A stretch of DNA of 64,000 bases. Source: Streptomyces huasconensis (GTDB lineage Bacteria; Actinomycetota; Actinomycetes; Streptomycetales; Streptomycetaceae). Numbering within the stretch: the stretch's first letter is position 1; every line of letters starts with the position of its first letter. Position numbers and translations under genes: made by a program. Shown here one piece after another: positions 28,180-36,607 of this stretch. Location: positions 27,673 through 91,672 of the forward strand of contig RBWT01000007.1 in assembly GCA_004010275.1 (NCBI GenBank), read 5' to 3'. The notes under the pieces are model-generated. The model ran no database searches. It had not been told where the DNA came from and saw only the letters and a list, made by a program, of their open reading frames with translations.

Positions 28180-28722
28180 GTGAGGACATTGCGAATCGAG
28201 GCCGCCAAGCGTGTGGAACTGGTCTTCTCTCTCTTCGACGCCAACGGCAACGGAGTCATCGACTCCGGTGATTTCGATCTCATGACGGACCGTGTTCTGG
28301 AGGCGGCGACCGCGTCGGACGACGACGCCAAGGCCGCCATCCGTGCCGCGTTCCGTCGCTACTGGACGACACTGGCCACTGAACTGGATGCCAACGGCGA
28401 CGGTGTGATCACCGTGGACGAGTTCCGTCCCTTCGTGCTCGACCCCGAGCGTTTCGGGCCCACGATCACCGAATTCGCGCAGGCACTCTCCGCCCTCGGC
28501 GACCCCGATGGGGACGGCCTGATCGAGCGCCCCCTCTTCGTGTCGCTGATGACGGCGATCGGCTTCGAGGAGGCGAACATCCACGCGCTCTTCGACGCCT
28601 TCGAGCCGGACGCCGAGGACCGCATCACCGTGGCCACGTGGGCCGCCGGCATCGAGGACTACTACGCGCCGGACATGGCCGGGATTCCCGGTGACCGACT
28701 GGTGGCCGCCCAGGCCGTCTGA
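28180..28722 (+). CDS. EF-hand calcium-binding protein (calerythrin-like)
   Basis: The 180-residue cytoplasmic protein has four EF-hand positions. Loop 1 at residues 20-31 is DANGNGVIDSGD and loop 2 at 70-81 is DANGDGVITVDE, both with acidic residues at 1, 3, 5 and 12. Loop 3 (DPDGDGLIERPL, from 108) lacks the final acidic residue. Loop 4 (near 142-153, EPDAEDRITVAT) is degenerate. This matches the streptomycete calerythrin/calsymin type of calcium sensor or buffer. The GTG at 28180-28182 is chosen for its upstream GGAG; a TTG nine bases on is possible. It is convergent with the methyltransferase, sharing a terminator. Confidence 0.9.
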   Translation: MRTLRIEAAKRVELVFSLFDANGNGVIDSGDFDLMTDRVLEAATASDDDAKAAIRAAFRRYWTTLATELDANGDGVITVDEFRPFVLDPERFGPTITEFAQALSALGDPDGDGLIERPLFVSLMTAIGFEEANIHALFDAFEPDAEDRITVATWAAGIEDYYAPDMAGIPGDRLVAAQAV

Positions 28723-28749
28723 CACGGCCCGTCAACGGCCTGGCCTGGT

Positions 28750-28807
28750 GGAGGCGGCAACCACTCCACCACACTCGGGTTTCGACCGCACCCGAGTTGC
28801 CGCCTCC
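28750..28807. terminator. Bidirectional terminator with nested stems
   Basis: A 12-bp outer stem (GGAGGCGGCAAC at 28750-28761 with 28796-28807) and an inner 8-bp stem (ACTCGGGT at 28773-28780 with 28790-28797) lie between the convergent EF-hand and methyltransferase genes. The two stems overlap by two bases on the right arm, so they may be alternative foldings. Confidence 0.75.
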
Positions 28808-28849
28808 ATCGGGGCACGTCTTTCCGGGCGGGGCTTGCGGCGGGCCCCG

Positions 28850-29755
28850 TCATGGCCGGGGCCTGTGTGCGAACACCCACCGGTTGCCCTCCAACGCGTC
28901 GTTCGGTTCGGGGAGGGGGCCACGTCCGTGGAGGCGGGTGAAGTCGAAGGGCGTGTGCATGGCGGTGGACCAGCCCTTGGCCGTCAGGTCTCCCGCGGAG
29001 TCGGGGCGTGGCCCCTTGGCGAAGAGGTGGAGCAGGTCGATGCCGATCCGTTCTCGCGTCGCCGTGTAGATCGCGCTGTCGCGGTACGCCAGCAGGTCCT
29101 TCTCCAGCTTGGCCTCGAAGGCCAGAGCGCTGCCGACGGTGGTCAGCCTGTCCACCGTGTTGATGAGATACGTCTCGACGGGACCCGGCAGATAGAAGAG
29201 CAGCCCCTCGGCCAGCCACACGCTCGGCACGGCCGGGTCGAAGCCGGAGGTGGTCAACGTACTGACCCAGTCCGCGCGCAGGTCGACCGGTACGGGGACA
29301 CGTGTCACCTTCGGGGCGGCTGACACGTCCGTGAGCACCTGCTGTTTGAAGGCCAACACACCCGCCCTGTCGATCTCGAAGACGACGCAGTCGGACGGCA
29401 GGTCCAGCCGGAAGGCGCGGGTGTCCAACCCCGCTCCCAGCAGGACGACTTGGCGGGCGCCGGTACCGACCGACCGGAGGAGGAAGTCGTCGAGGGTCCT
29501 CGTCCGCAGACCGAAGTAGCGGGCGAACCGGCCCCACAGCGGGTCGGCGTCCCCGTCCGGAACCTGCTCGATGCGCACCGGCCAGTGCTCGCAGGCGGGG
29601 GCCGCGCGCACGAAGTGTTCCGCGTGGACGTCCTGCGCCAGGCTGTCGTGGCGGTGGGTCTCGATCGCCCGTGCCGCGGCGACCAGGAGGGCGGTCAGGC
29701 CCACACCTCCGTTCACACCGTCCACGTCTGTGTCCTGCGACGCCGTGCCGCTCAT
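28850..29755 (-). CDS. SAM-dependent methyltransferase, leucine-carboxyl-methyltransferase type (TIGR00027 family)
   Basis: The 301-residue product matches the TIGR00027/PPM-like family: AARAIETHRHDSLAQDVHAE, FGLRTRTLDDFLLRSVGTG, motif I VVLLGAGLDTRAFRL, EIDRAGVLAFK and WLAEGLLFYLPG. Relatives methylate carboxyl or hydroxyl groups of small molecules, often in secondary metabolism. It is the last gene of the mfnB - aldehyde dehydrogenase - alcohol dehydrogenase run, 94 bases after the alcohol dehydrogenase stop and in the same direction, so it could methylate the furan acid or alcohol predicted for this operon (inference). Confidence 0.85.
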   Translation of the reverse strand: MSGTASQDTDVDGVNGGVGLTALLVAAARAIETHRHDSLAQDVHAEHFVRAAPACEHWPVRIEQVPDGDADPLWGRFARYFGLRTRTLDDFLLRSVGTGARQVVLLGAGLDTRAFRLDLPSDCVVFEIDRAGVLAFKQQVLTDVSAAPKVTRVPVPVDLRADWVSTLTTSGFDPAVPSVWLAEGLLFYLPGPVETYLINTVDRLTTVGSALAFEAKLEKDLLAYRDSAIYTATRERIGIDLLHLFAKGPRPDSAGDLTAKGWSTAMHTPFDFTRLHGRGPLPEPNDALEGNRWVFAHRPRP

Positions 29756-29849
29756 CCTTCCTCCGTCGGCCGGGTGGTGGGGGACGCGAGATGTGCACTC
29801 GGGTGTGCACTCGTCGGATGGGGTGCGCCCACTATGCCGTGTGCCTCGC

Positions 29850-30956
29850 TCATCGGTTCACCCTCTCCGGGAGCAGGACGGGTTTGACCACCCGGCCCGC
29901 GTCGCAGTCGCGTTCGGCCTCGTTGATGCCGGCCAGCGGGTAGGTCTGGAGCAGCTGGTCGAAGGGGAAAAGGCCGGCCTGCCATAGTCGGATCAGCCGG
30001 GGTATCAGCACTGCGGGTACGGCGTCCCCCTCGCAGATGTGACGGACGCTGCGGCCCCGGTCGAGTGTGCCCGGTTCGAGGGACAGGGGGGTGTGCAGGC
30101 GTGCCACCAAGCCGAGGATGCCCGTGGGGCGCAGGGCTTGGAGCGCCGCGTTGATGAGGGGCGGCGCGGCCGTGGTGTCCAGGGCGTACTGGGCGCCGCC
30201 GTCGGTCAGGCGCCGGATACGTCCGGGCAGGTCGGGTGAGCCGGCGTGGAGCGGGGTCGCGCCGAACCGTTCGGCCAGGGTGAGCCTCTCGGGATGCCGG
30301 TCGACGGCGACGGCCGGTACGCCTGCGGCGGTGGCCGCCATCACCGCGGCCAGGCCCACGGCTCCGGCACCGAACACCGTCAGGTGGTCCCCGGGGCCCG
30401 CGCCGAAGGAGTTCAGCACGGCTCCGGCACCGGTGAGGAAGCCGCAGCCGAGGGGCCCGAGCAGTTCGAGCGGCAGTGCGGGGTCCACCCGTACGGCATT
30501 GCGCTCCGGGACGAGCGCGTATGCGGCGAACGAGGACTGGCCGAACCAGCGGGGCGCCAGTGCTTTGCCGGTCGCGTCGGTGAGCCGCGGCGGCTTCTCG
30601 TCGCGTTCTCCGAAGAGGTTGAGGGAGGCGAAGGAGTCGCAGTAGGCGGGAACCCCGCTGCGGCAGTTCCGGCAGTGCCCACAGGAGTCGAAGCTCAGCA
30701 CGACGTGGTCACCTACATCGACCGCGGTGTCAGGGCCGCCGCCGGTCCTCACCACGATTCCGGCGCCCTCGTGGCCGAGGACGGCCGGCAGGGGGCTGCG
30801 GCCGGCGGTTCGCCGGACCGCGAGATCGGTCCGGCACATCCCGGTGCCCGCGATCTCCACCAGGATCTCGCCGACGGCGGGCTCGGTCTGCAGGCACACC
30901 TCCTCGATCGTGAACGGGCCCTCGTACGAGCGCAGTACGGCCGCCTGGAACCTCAG
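29850..30956 (-). CDS. Zinc-dependent alcohol dehydrogenase (MDR, aryl/benzyl type), probable CTG start
   Basis: The ~368-residue product has all medium-chain dehydrogenase hallmarks. GMCRTDLAVR has the catalytic Cys, LGHEGAGIVV the catalytic His-Glu, and CGHCRNCRSGVPAYC the structural-zinc cysteines; FGAGAVGLAAVMA is the NAD-binding loop. It most resembles benzyl/aryl-alcohol (XylB-like) enzymes. The family N-terminus (RFQAAVLRSYEGPF) begins at CTG 30954-30956, with GAAGGG six bases upstream and only one base after the preceding stop TGA (30958-30960); no ATG/GTG/TTG is available in frame nearby. Either CTG is the real start or a base changed. In the operon it could reduce the furan aldehyde to the alcohol. 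Confidence 0.85.
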   Translation of the reverse strand: MRFQAAVLRSYEGPFTIEEVCLQTEPAVGEILVEIAGTGMCRTDLAVRRTAGRSPLPAVLGHEGAGIVVRTGGGPDTAVDVGDHVVLSFDSCGHCRNCRSGVPAYCDSFASLNLFGERDEKPPRLTDATGKALAPRWFGQSSFAAYALVPERNAVRVDPALPLELLGPLGCGFLTGAGAVLNSFGAGPGDHLTVFGAGAVGLAAVMAATAAGVPAVAVDRHPERLTLAERFGATPLHAGSPDLPGRIRRLTDGGAQYALDTTAAPPLINAALQALRPTGILGLVARLHTPLSLEPGTLDRGRSVRHICEGDAVPAVLIPRLIRLWQAGLFPFDQLLQTYPLAGINEAERDCDAGRVVKPVLLPERVNR

Positions 30957-30957
30957 G

Positions 30958-31470
30958 TCACGCCCTTCGCAGGTGGTGGACGGCGAGCGGCCGCAGGTCG
31001 CCGCCGTACGTCCCCCACGGTCCGCCCGCCACGCCGACGCCGCTGCCTTTGACGCCTGCGGTGCAGGGCTGGGCGACGGACAGTTCGGCGCGGTGGTTGA
31101 TCCAGGCCGTGCCGCATTCGCGCCGGTCGGCCATCGCCTCGGCCCGGGCGGGGTTGGTGCCCCAGCCCCGCATGGAGCCACCCAGTCCGAAGCCGGTGGC
31201 GTCGACGGCTTCGTCGAGGCCGTCCAGTCGGTGGCTGCCGGTCGCAGCGCGGCCGCCGGCCGCCCACGCCCGCTGCTGAACCCGGGCCCGCTGGGGTGAC
31301 GTTGTTGACCGGCCCTCCAGCAGGGTGTCCGGGTCGAGGCCGGGCCCGACCGGCTGCTCGTCGAGGGCCTCCGCGAGGACCTCTCCGGTGGCCGGGTCGA
31401 CAGCGGGGAGACGTCCGGCCCGGCGTCCGGGCACGCGATGGGGCTCGCGAGTCGGCATGCCGGTGGTCAA
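30958..31470 (-). pseudogene. Aldehyde dehydrogenase, internally deleted
   Basis: The 170-residue frame begins at TTG 31468-31470, which overlaps the mfnB stop as TTGA. The start VDPATGEVLAEALDE is the N-terminus of an aldehyde dehydrogenase. It is joined to PVGPGLDPDTLLEG (C-terminal half), then after another loss to DEAVDATGFGLGGSMRGWGT and CGTAWINHRAELSVAQPCTA plus GVGVAGGPWGTYGGDLRPL. More than 200 residues with the catalytic Cys and Glu are missing, so it cannot be active. A complete ancestor would have been ~470 residues and would suit oxidation of a furan aldehyde. A frame-shifted piece (VNNVTPAGPG) supports additional small indels. Confidence 0.8.
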
Positions 31471-32222
31471 CGCACGGCGGTGACGCCGGCCGCGTGCTTT
31501 TGGGCGTGCCGGTCCATCTCCGCCCGGAAGCCGGCCACCAAATGCGGCTGAATCCTGCCGGTGTTCCGGTCGCCGCCCTCACAGACCGCTCCACGCACCC
31601 CGACGATGTCCGTGCCGATCCGGGTCAACGGCCCGATATCGGCCTGCTTGATGCTCCCCGCGAGGGCGGCGAGCAAGCCGGCGGCGTGAGCCAGCCGGAC
31701 GAACTCGGCGCACACATCCGGCGATACGTGGTCGAAGAGCCGCGTCCCGTCCTTGATCGCGGTGTCGAGCATGGCTACGTCGGCACCGGCGCGGGCAGCG
31801 ATGTCGGGGAGAGCGAGCGGGTTGACACAGCCGATCCGGTGGGCGTCGGCGTAGCCGGAGGCCACGACGAGCGCCTCCGGGCAGTGATCCTTCACCGCCC
31901 GAACGACCGCGCGCATGACGTCGACACCCTGATCGGGCGTCGTGCATCCGTAGAGACCGACCTTGATGTACGTGGCGCCGGAGACGACCGCGCCGAGCGC
32001 GGCCTGCGCAACGGTCCCCGGCTTATACGGAACGTCGCCCACGGTGGCGGACACCGGCTTGTCCGCCGGTATCGCGTCGCGGATCTCCCGGATGACCCAG
32101 GGGAAGTTCGCCCCCAGAGAGCCCTCGTCAGGCTTCTTGACGTCGACGATGTCGAGATGTTGCGCCGCTTTCGCACAGTCGAGAGCCTCCTCGACACCGT
32201 CCGGGGAGATGAGAAGCAACAC
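31467..32222 (-). CDS. mfnB: (5-formylfuran-3-yl)methyl phosphate synthase (MfnB)
   Basis: The 251-residue product is strikingly like archaeal MfnB, a TIM-barrel enzyme that condenses two glyceraldehyde-3-phosphate molecules into 4-(hydroxymethyl)-2-furaldehyde phosphate for methanofuran. Diagnostic blocks: [19 protein letters not shown] (Asp and Lys of the first active-site motif, Lys29 here), [22 protein letters not shown] (second Lys), [17 protein letters not shown] (third Asp/Lys) and LAGSIK...[12 protein letters not shown]. The GTG at 32220-32222 follows AAAGGAG; an upstream ATG lacks a site. It heads a coupled operon with aldehyde and alcohol dehydrogenases and a methyltransferase. No other methanofuran genes are present, so a furan secondary metabolite or cofactor is inferred. 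Confidence 0.92.
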   Translation of the reverse strand: MLLLISPDGVEEALDCAKAAQHLDIVDVKKPDEGSLGANFPWVIREIRDAIPADKPVSATVGDVPYKPGTVAQAALGAVVSGATYIKVGLYGCTTPDQGVDVMRAVVRAVKDHCPEALVVASGYADAHRIGCVNPLALPDIAARAGADVAMLDTAIKDGTRLFDHVSPDVCAEFVRLAHAAGLLAALAGSIKQADIGPLTRIGTDIVGVRGAVCEGGDRNTGRIQPHLVAGFRAEMDRHAQKHAAGVTAVR

Positions 32223-32501
32223 CCAGAACTCCTTTCGCCGTCGGCCCACTTACCGGCCGAGGGACCGGGGGACGCGGATCGTCACCGGGTCATGTGCAGT
32301 GTGCTCATCATTTCCGTCACTCATGGGAACCGGGAGGGCGCACAGAGTGGCCATTGGGCGCTTGCACTCGCGTAGGGTGCGCCGTGCATAGCGGAGCAAA
32401 CAGGACCCTTTGACGATGTTTCGTCGGGCTGGCGAACCCCTCGCGGCGTGTTCCAGCGTGGGCGGGTGCTCTGTCCCCCACCTACATGGGCCCGGTGAAC
32501 C
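32223..32501 (-). promoter_or_regulatory. Intergenic region upstream of mfnB operon
   Basis: This 279-base gap should carry the mfnB operon promoter; upstream SpoIIE-type gene is codirectional. No clear promoter boxes or operator palindromes were recognised. Confidence 0.4.
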
Positions 32502-33668
32502 CTATGGACGGGGGCCGCGCCAGTCCAGGCACAGCACGGTGGCGTCGTCTGCGACATCGCCGTCGCAGGCGTCGGAGACTGCGGCCACCATGGCCCGTAC
32601 AGCCTCACGAGGGTGCTCGAGGGCGGTGTCACGGACGAGGCCGGGCAGATCGACGAATCCTGCCTGACGGTCCTGCATGCCGTCGGTGTAGAGCACGAGA
32701 CGGTCACCGGGGCGCAGGTCGATGTCCTGCACCTGGTAAGGGCCCTGTCCGGGAACTCCGAAGGGGAGGTTGATGTGCGGCTTGATCTCCTCGACCGTGC
32801 CGTCGCGCAGTCGCAGGGGCCATGGGTGACCGGCGTTGACGAGCTGGGCGCCGCTCCCGTCCAGGGCGATGCGCAGGAGCTGGCCGGTGGCGAAGGTCCG
32901 GCGACTGTGGTCGAGGAGGGCCTGGTGTGCCTGGCGGGCCTGTTCGGCGAGGCCGACGCCGGCGCGGCGGGCGCCGCGGGAGGCGTTGACCAGGAGGGTG
33001 GCGATGAGGGAGGCGGCGACGTCGTGGCCCATCGCATCGGTGATGGACAGATGCAGGGTGTCCTCGTCCAGGCTGTAGTCGTAGGTGTCGCCCGCAATGT
33101 CGGAGGCCGGCACCAGGGCTCCGGCGAGAGCGAACTCGTCGGCCTCGCACGACGGCGCGGAGGGCAGGAGCTGGCGCTGGATTTCCGCGGCCAGAGTAAC
33201 GGTGGCGGTGCGGTTGCCCCAGTGGTAGAGATCGGTGAAGCGACGGTCGGTGACGATGATGTACGCGAGCGCGTGCGCGGCCTCTTCGACCTGCTCCAGC
33301 ACGTCCTGTGTGACGTAGGTGAGGTAGAGCTCCAGGACACCGATGGCGTCGCCGCGGTTGGTGACCGGGGCGAGCACTCGCTGCCCTTGCGCATCCTGCG
33401 GTGCCAGCATCACCTTCTGGGTACGCAGGACCTCGTCATAGATACTGCCGTCCAGAGGGACCTGATCCGCGCCGCGTTCCTCTCGCGTCGTCTTCTCCTC
33501 GTTGACGCGCAGCAGGCGTCGGCCGACGACGTCGACGAACAGGAATGAGACGTAACGCGCGCCGAACCGTGTGCGCAAATTGTGCGCCACGACATCCAGG
33601 GAACGTACCGGTGCGGCATCCTCCGCCGCTGCCAGTACCTCGGCCAGCCCCATTCGATCACGCTGCAC
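32502..33668 (-). CDS. GAF - SpoIIE (PP2C) serine phosphatase
   Basis: The 388-residue cytoplasmic protein has an N-terminal GAF sensor (~20-170: [40 protein letters not shown]) and a C-terminal PP2C/SpoIIE phosphatase (~185-385). The phosphatase metal motifs are [53 protein letters not shown] and [10 protein letters not shown]. Such proteins dephosphorylate anti-anti-sigma factors. The GTG at 33666-33668 has GAGGAGG five bases upstream. It is codirectional with and upstream of the mfnB operon, 280 bases away. Target unknown. Confidence 0.9.
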   Translation of the reverse strand: MQRDRMGLAEVLAAAEDAAPVRSLDVVAHNLRTRFGARYVSFLFVDVVGRRLLRVNEEKTTREERGADQVPLDGSIYDEVLRTQKVMLAPQDAQGQRVLAPVTNRGDAIGVLELYLTYVTQDVLEQVEEAAHALAYIIVTDRRFTDLYHWGNRTATVTLAAEIQRQLLPSAPSCEADEFALAGALVPASDIAGDTYDYSLDEDTLHLSITDAMGHDVAASLIATLLVNASRGARRAGVGLAEQARQAHQALLDHSRRTFATGQLLRIALDGSGAQLVNAGHPWPLRLRDGTVEEIKPHINLPFGVPGQGPYQVQDIDLRPGDRLVLYTDGMQDRQAGFVDLPGLVRDTALEHPREAVRAMVAAVSDACDGDVADDATVLCLDWRGPRP

Positions 33669-34270
33669 AACAGCCTCCTCACGTTGTACACCTCCTTCCC
33701 CCTGATGCCCTGGGCATCACAGCCGCGGAGCACGCTGCAGCTTCGATGTGGCTTCCGTGAGAGAAGAACAGCATGTTCGCGAGAAGCCTGACTCTCGGAT
33801 TCAGGAAGCGGGCGCGTCGGCATGGGCGCGGCTGCGCAGAGCGAGGGGCGGCTGAAGGTGTCGGTCTGGGACACCGCCCCGGTTCTGTCAGTGGCCGGGG
33901 CAACCGAGTCATTGCGGGTGCCTTTCGGTGCTGAGCTGAACCACGGCGCTGTACTCCGCACCCCAGCGTGAGCCGCTCGCAGCGCGTTCGACTCAGGCGA
34001 GCAGCACCCGGGCGAGACCCCGTGATCACTGACCACAGGTCGGACAGCGACCTCGGCGGCGTGCTGACGGCGTCCCTCCGCTACACACGCCGTGTACTTC
34101 CGCAGCCCTGGGATTCTGGTAGGCCTGAGGCGACCGCCCGCAGCACGGTGTGAAGTTGATGCCCTCCCCTTCAGTAATCCTGGCAACAAGACGCAGATAC
34201 GGGGTAGTTGGAATTCCTGTGCCGGTCAGGCCGAGGGGGTCTGTCCGTTGGGGAAGAACGGGGTGCTCTG
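33669..34270. other. Intergenic stretch, no gene recognised
   Basis: About 600 bases between divergent genes. Frames here are Arg/Pro/Ser-rich and no domain, RNA gene or repeat was recognised; promoters for the phosphatase and the small membrane gene should lie here. Confidence 0.4.
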
Positions 34271-34513
34271 ATGAGTCTTGCTGTCTCGGCCACGACGACG
34301 GCGCGCGGGAACAGCATGGACGGGCCGGCTGACTGGGCCCTGGTGATCGGGATTCTCGTGCTCTATCTGGCGGTCGGTCTCGTGCTGGAGTATCGGGCGA
34401 AGCGGCGCCGGGGTGCGGACAAGCCGGTGAAGGCGGCGGCGAGAGGGGTGTTCGCGGAGCGGCAAGGTGGTGTCGGCGCGCCCCGGGGCGGTACTTCGTC
34501 AGCCGCATGGTGA
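34271..34513 (+). CDS. Small membrane protein, possible 5' part of a split gene
   Basis: The 80-residue frame from ATG 34271 contains a single clear helix (WALVIGILVLYLAVGLVLEY) followed by a basic KRRRGADKPVK segment. Its last ~18 residues are Gly/Pro/Ser-rich and look like readthrough, while the neighbouring frame becomes protein-like (APGRYFVSRMVMLVGML). One indel near 34475 may therefore join it to the next entry. No family recognised. Confidence 0.45.
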   Translation: MSLAVSATTTARGNSMDGPADWALVIGILVLYLAVGLVLEYRAKRRRGADKPVKAAARGVFAERQGGVGAPRGGTSSAAW

Positions 34514-34668
34514 TGCTGGTGGGCATGTTGGCGACGGGCCTGGCCGTCTACCTCACTCGAAGCGCGCCAACCCCCGTGCAGGCCCTGGTCGTGGGCGCGG
34601 TGGCGGCTGTCGGGATCTTCGCGTGGGCATACTTCGACTTCCGCACGGAACCACGAGAGGGGTCGTGA
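34507..34668 (+). CDS. Small two-helix membrane protein or 3' half of the preceding gene
   Basis: A 53-residue frame, MVMLVGMLATGLAVYLTRSA then VQALVVGAVAAVGIFAWAYF, encodes two hydrophobic helices and ends at TGA 34666-34668. Its ATG overlaps the stop of the upstream frame as ATGGTGA. It is either an overlapping coupled gene or the C-terminal half of the upstream gene after a frameshift; the in-frame upstream residues (RYFVSR) favour the latter. Function unknown. Confidence 0.4.
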   Translation: MVMLVGMLATGLAVYLTRSAPTPVQALVVGAVAAVGIFAWAYFDFRTEPREGS

Positions 34669-34723
34669 CTCGCAATTTCGCTCTGCCCCCGCGCCGGTAC
34701 TCTGCGCCGCGGAATCGGCGGCG

Positions 34724-35320
34724 CTACACGTTGAGCGGTGCCGTCCGGACGGGGCGCCATGTCGCAGCCTCGGCGGGTCGCGAGCTTCGCGGGCGGCCCG
34801 CTCCAGTGCGTACGGTGCGGCCCGCAGCGGCGGCTGGGCTGAGGCGCTGCTGCCGCGCGCTGACGAGTGCGGCGACATCCAAGGGCGCCCGGGCCCGTAT
34901 CCATATCGAGGGTGGGCAGGTGATGCTGCGCATGCCGGACACCTCCGCCTCCGTCCCCACCGACAGCCGGGCCGCCGGGGCACGGCGGTGTCGGCCGGAC
35001 TCGGCCAACGACGCTACGGGCCGATCTCCAACTGGGGCGCCGACGGGGCAGGTAGGGGTGGCCGACGGTCCGGCGTACGCGCACACGGGGCAGCGCACCC
35101 AGCCCGCCTCCCGGACGGCTGCCTCGACCTCTGAGCGCTCCGGGCCGAACCCGGGCAGGGCCAGCGGGGGCGACAGGCGCAGTACCGCCACGGCACGCAG
35201 GTGGGCGGCTGCAGTCACGTCGTGGTCCTGAACGAACCACCTGCCCTCTACGACGTTCCGTCGCACCCGCAGAGTCAGCACCAGCCTCTCGCCTCTGTCC
35301 CGCTCCGAGGCGCGCTCCAC
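34724..35320 (-). CDS. Hypothetical protein, start uncertain
   Basis: The frame from GTG 35318-35320 has high third-position G+C and a protein-like first half (ERLVLTLRVRRNVVEGRWFV, VAVLRLSPPLALPGFGPERS, GWVRCPVCAYAG with a CxxC pair); the second half is low complexity. In-frame residues upstream (EEPGEGATLSGIDFQPV) extend the protein back to about 35385, but no start codon lies there; an ATG at 35383 (MPRLGMTKSRG) is in another frame, joined across a GGGGGAGGGGG homopolymer, so one base is probably missing or extra. No family recognised. Confidence 0.45.
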   Translation of the reverse strand: MERASERDRGERLVLTLRVRRNVVEGRWFVQDHDVTAAAHLRAVAVLRLSPPLALPGFGPERSEVEAAVREAGWVRCPVCAYAGPSATPTCPVGAPVGDRPVASLAESGRHRRAPAARLSVGTEAEVSGMRSITCPPSIWIRARAPLDVAALVSARQQRLSPAAAAGRTVRTGAGRPRSSRPAEAATWRPVRTAPLNV

Positions 35321-35398
35321 CGGCTGGAAGTCGATGCCGCTCAGGGTGGCCCCCTCCCCCGGCTCTTCGTCATGCCCAGGCGAGGCATGTACGTACGG

Positions 35399-35971
35399 TT
35401 ACCTCATGAGGCGGTACCTCAGGAGGCGCGACTTCGCGTCCGAGGGGGATACGCCGAGCCCCTGCCCAAGCACCTCGTCCGAGAGACCGTCGTTCTCCGC
35501 ATACAGCGCGGCCACAGGGGCCACCTGCTTGGCCAGGGTCTCCAGGATGGCGACGACCGTGAGGGCAGCGAGCGGCGTCTCATCGGTGAGGCGCGTCAGT
35601 TGGTCGTCCAGCTGTTCCAGGAGCGCGGCCATCTCGGTGGGCAGCGGGACCGTACTGGCGTCGACATCGGCGATGTGCTGGTGCCAGGCCTCGCGCGGTC
35701 CGGTCGAGGGAAACACCTCGGTGAACCTGTCGATGGCGTCCCAATCGATGTCGTACTCATCCACTCCGCGCCACCCGCAGGAGCAGGCGCCTCGTCCTCG
35801 TGCGGCCTGCGGGCGGTTCAGGATGCCGCTGTAGGCCCACCACTCGCGTGTCTCATGGAAGTTGGCGCTGCTGCCGGGATCGAGGTAGGCGGGCTCGGGT
35901 TCGGTGCCGTCGTTGAGGACAGCGCCGACGTACCCCTCGTGCGCGGCCCCGTATTGATCAGTCGTCCACAT
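35399..35971 (-). CDS. Hypothetical protein with Cys-Ser-Cys-Gly-Trp motif
   Basis: The intact 190-residue acidic protein starts MWTTDQYGAAHEGYVGAVLN with a GGAGGGG binding site. It has a WAYSGILNRPQAARG...CSCGWRG segment near residues 50-75 that could hold a metal or bind nucleic acid, and a helical C-terminus (MAALLEQLDDQLTRLTDETP). No known family identified. Ends at TAA 35399. It overlaps the end of the upstream fragment by 14 bases, so they were once coupled. Confidence 0.6.
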   Translation of the reverse strand: MWTTDQYGAAHEGYVGAVLNDGTEPEPAYLDPGSSANFHETREWWAYSGILNRPQAARGRGACSCGWRGVDEYDIDWDAIDRFTEVFPSTGPREAWHQHIADVDASTVPLPTEMAALLEQLDDQLTRLTDETPLAALTVVAILETLAKQVAPVAALYAENDGLSDEVLGQGLGVSPSDAKSRLLRYRLMR

Positions 35972-36180
35972 GGCCCCTCCGGTGCTGGTCCGAGGGTTCC
36001 ACCATGTCGAATTGTTCGGCGACCTGCGGCCCAAATGACGGAGTTCCCTCTGCGGCTTCGGGCGGATAGACCTTCGTCAGGCGCGGCCGCCAGAGCATCC
36101 CGGCGCCCGTGGTGCGGACGGCGAACGCCAGGTCGCCGTTACGCAGGCGTTCGTCGGACACCGGGTGCGCTCGCCGGGCC
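35958..36180 (-). pseudogene. Hypothetical protein, 5' end cut by IS481 remnant
   Basis: The C-terminal ~70 residues (LRNGDLAFAVRTTGAGMLWR, PRLTKVYPPEAAEGTPSFGP, ...GHVDD) look like a real protein ending at TGA 35958, overlapping the start of the next gene. Going upstream, the sequence turns at about 36180 into an IS481-type transposase fragment, so the start and first part have been lost. Function unknown. Confidence 0.5.
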
Positions 36181-36520
36181 CCCTTGGCGGCGGCCGACGT
36201 AGCGCCAGCCGCCGCCATCAAGAATGTTCCCGAACTTCCTCACGTCCACGTGCGACGGCGATCCCGGGTGGTCGTGCTCATACCGCCGGACGGGTTCACC
36301 AGCCGCGCGGCGGCGAGCTGGACCGGCCCTTCTCGCAGACACAGTCGCAGGTTGACGCACCCCTCCGTCACGCTGCTGGTCGGTCGACCCAGCGCTTTAC
36401 GGTTGGCCAGGACACCTGGAATCGGGCCACGACTTCGCTGATGGGCCAGCCGTCGTCAACGACGAGTCGTGCGACTTTCAGGCGGTGGCGCGGGGTGAGG
36501 ACAACGTTCGGATGTGACAT
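36170..36520 (-). pseudogene. IS481-family transposase remnant
   Basis: The N-terminal helix-turn-helix part is intact as a 50-residue ORF (36368-36520): MSHPNVVLTPRHRLKVARLV then WPISEVVARFQVSWPTVKRW, stopping at TGA. After a deletion, a second frame (36230-36320) reads GEPVRRYEHDHPGSPSHVDV and KFGNILDGGGWRYVGRRQGG, the start of the IS481 catalytic core. The bulk of the DDE domain is missing. The relic truncates the gene ending at 35958. Confidence 0.8.
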
Positions 36521-36540
36521 TTCGGAGTTCCTGGACAGAC

Positions 36541-36575
36541 CGAAGGGCCGACCATCGTGTGTGGCCGGCCCTTCG
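36541..36575 (-). terminator. Terminator hairpin of the VOC gene
   Basis: A perfect 10-bp stem (CGAAGGGCCG at 36541-36550 with 36566-36575) with a 15-base loop lies 33 bases past the VOC gene stop (36608, minus strand). Confidence 0.7.
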
Positions 36576-36607
36576 ACAACCAGACGTGTGGGCAGGGGGC
36601 GTGCAGA

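Noticed and set aside
32613..33548. 311-codon plus-strand frame antisense to the SpoIIE phosphatase
   Set aside because: Gly/Val/Glu-rich shadow; the minus strand carries complete GAF and PP2C motifs.
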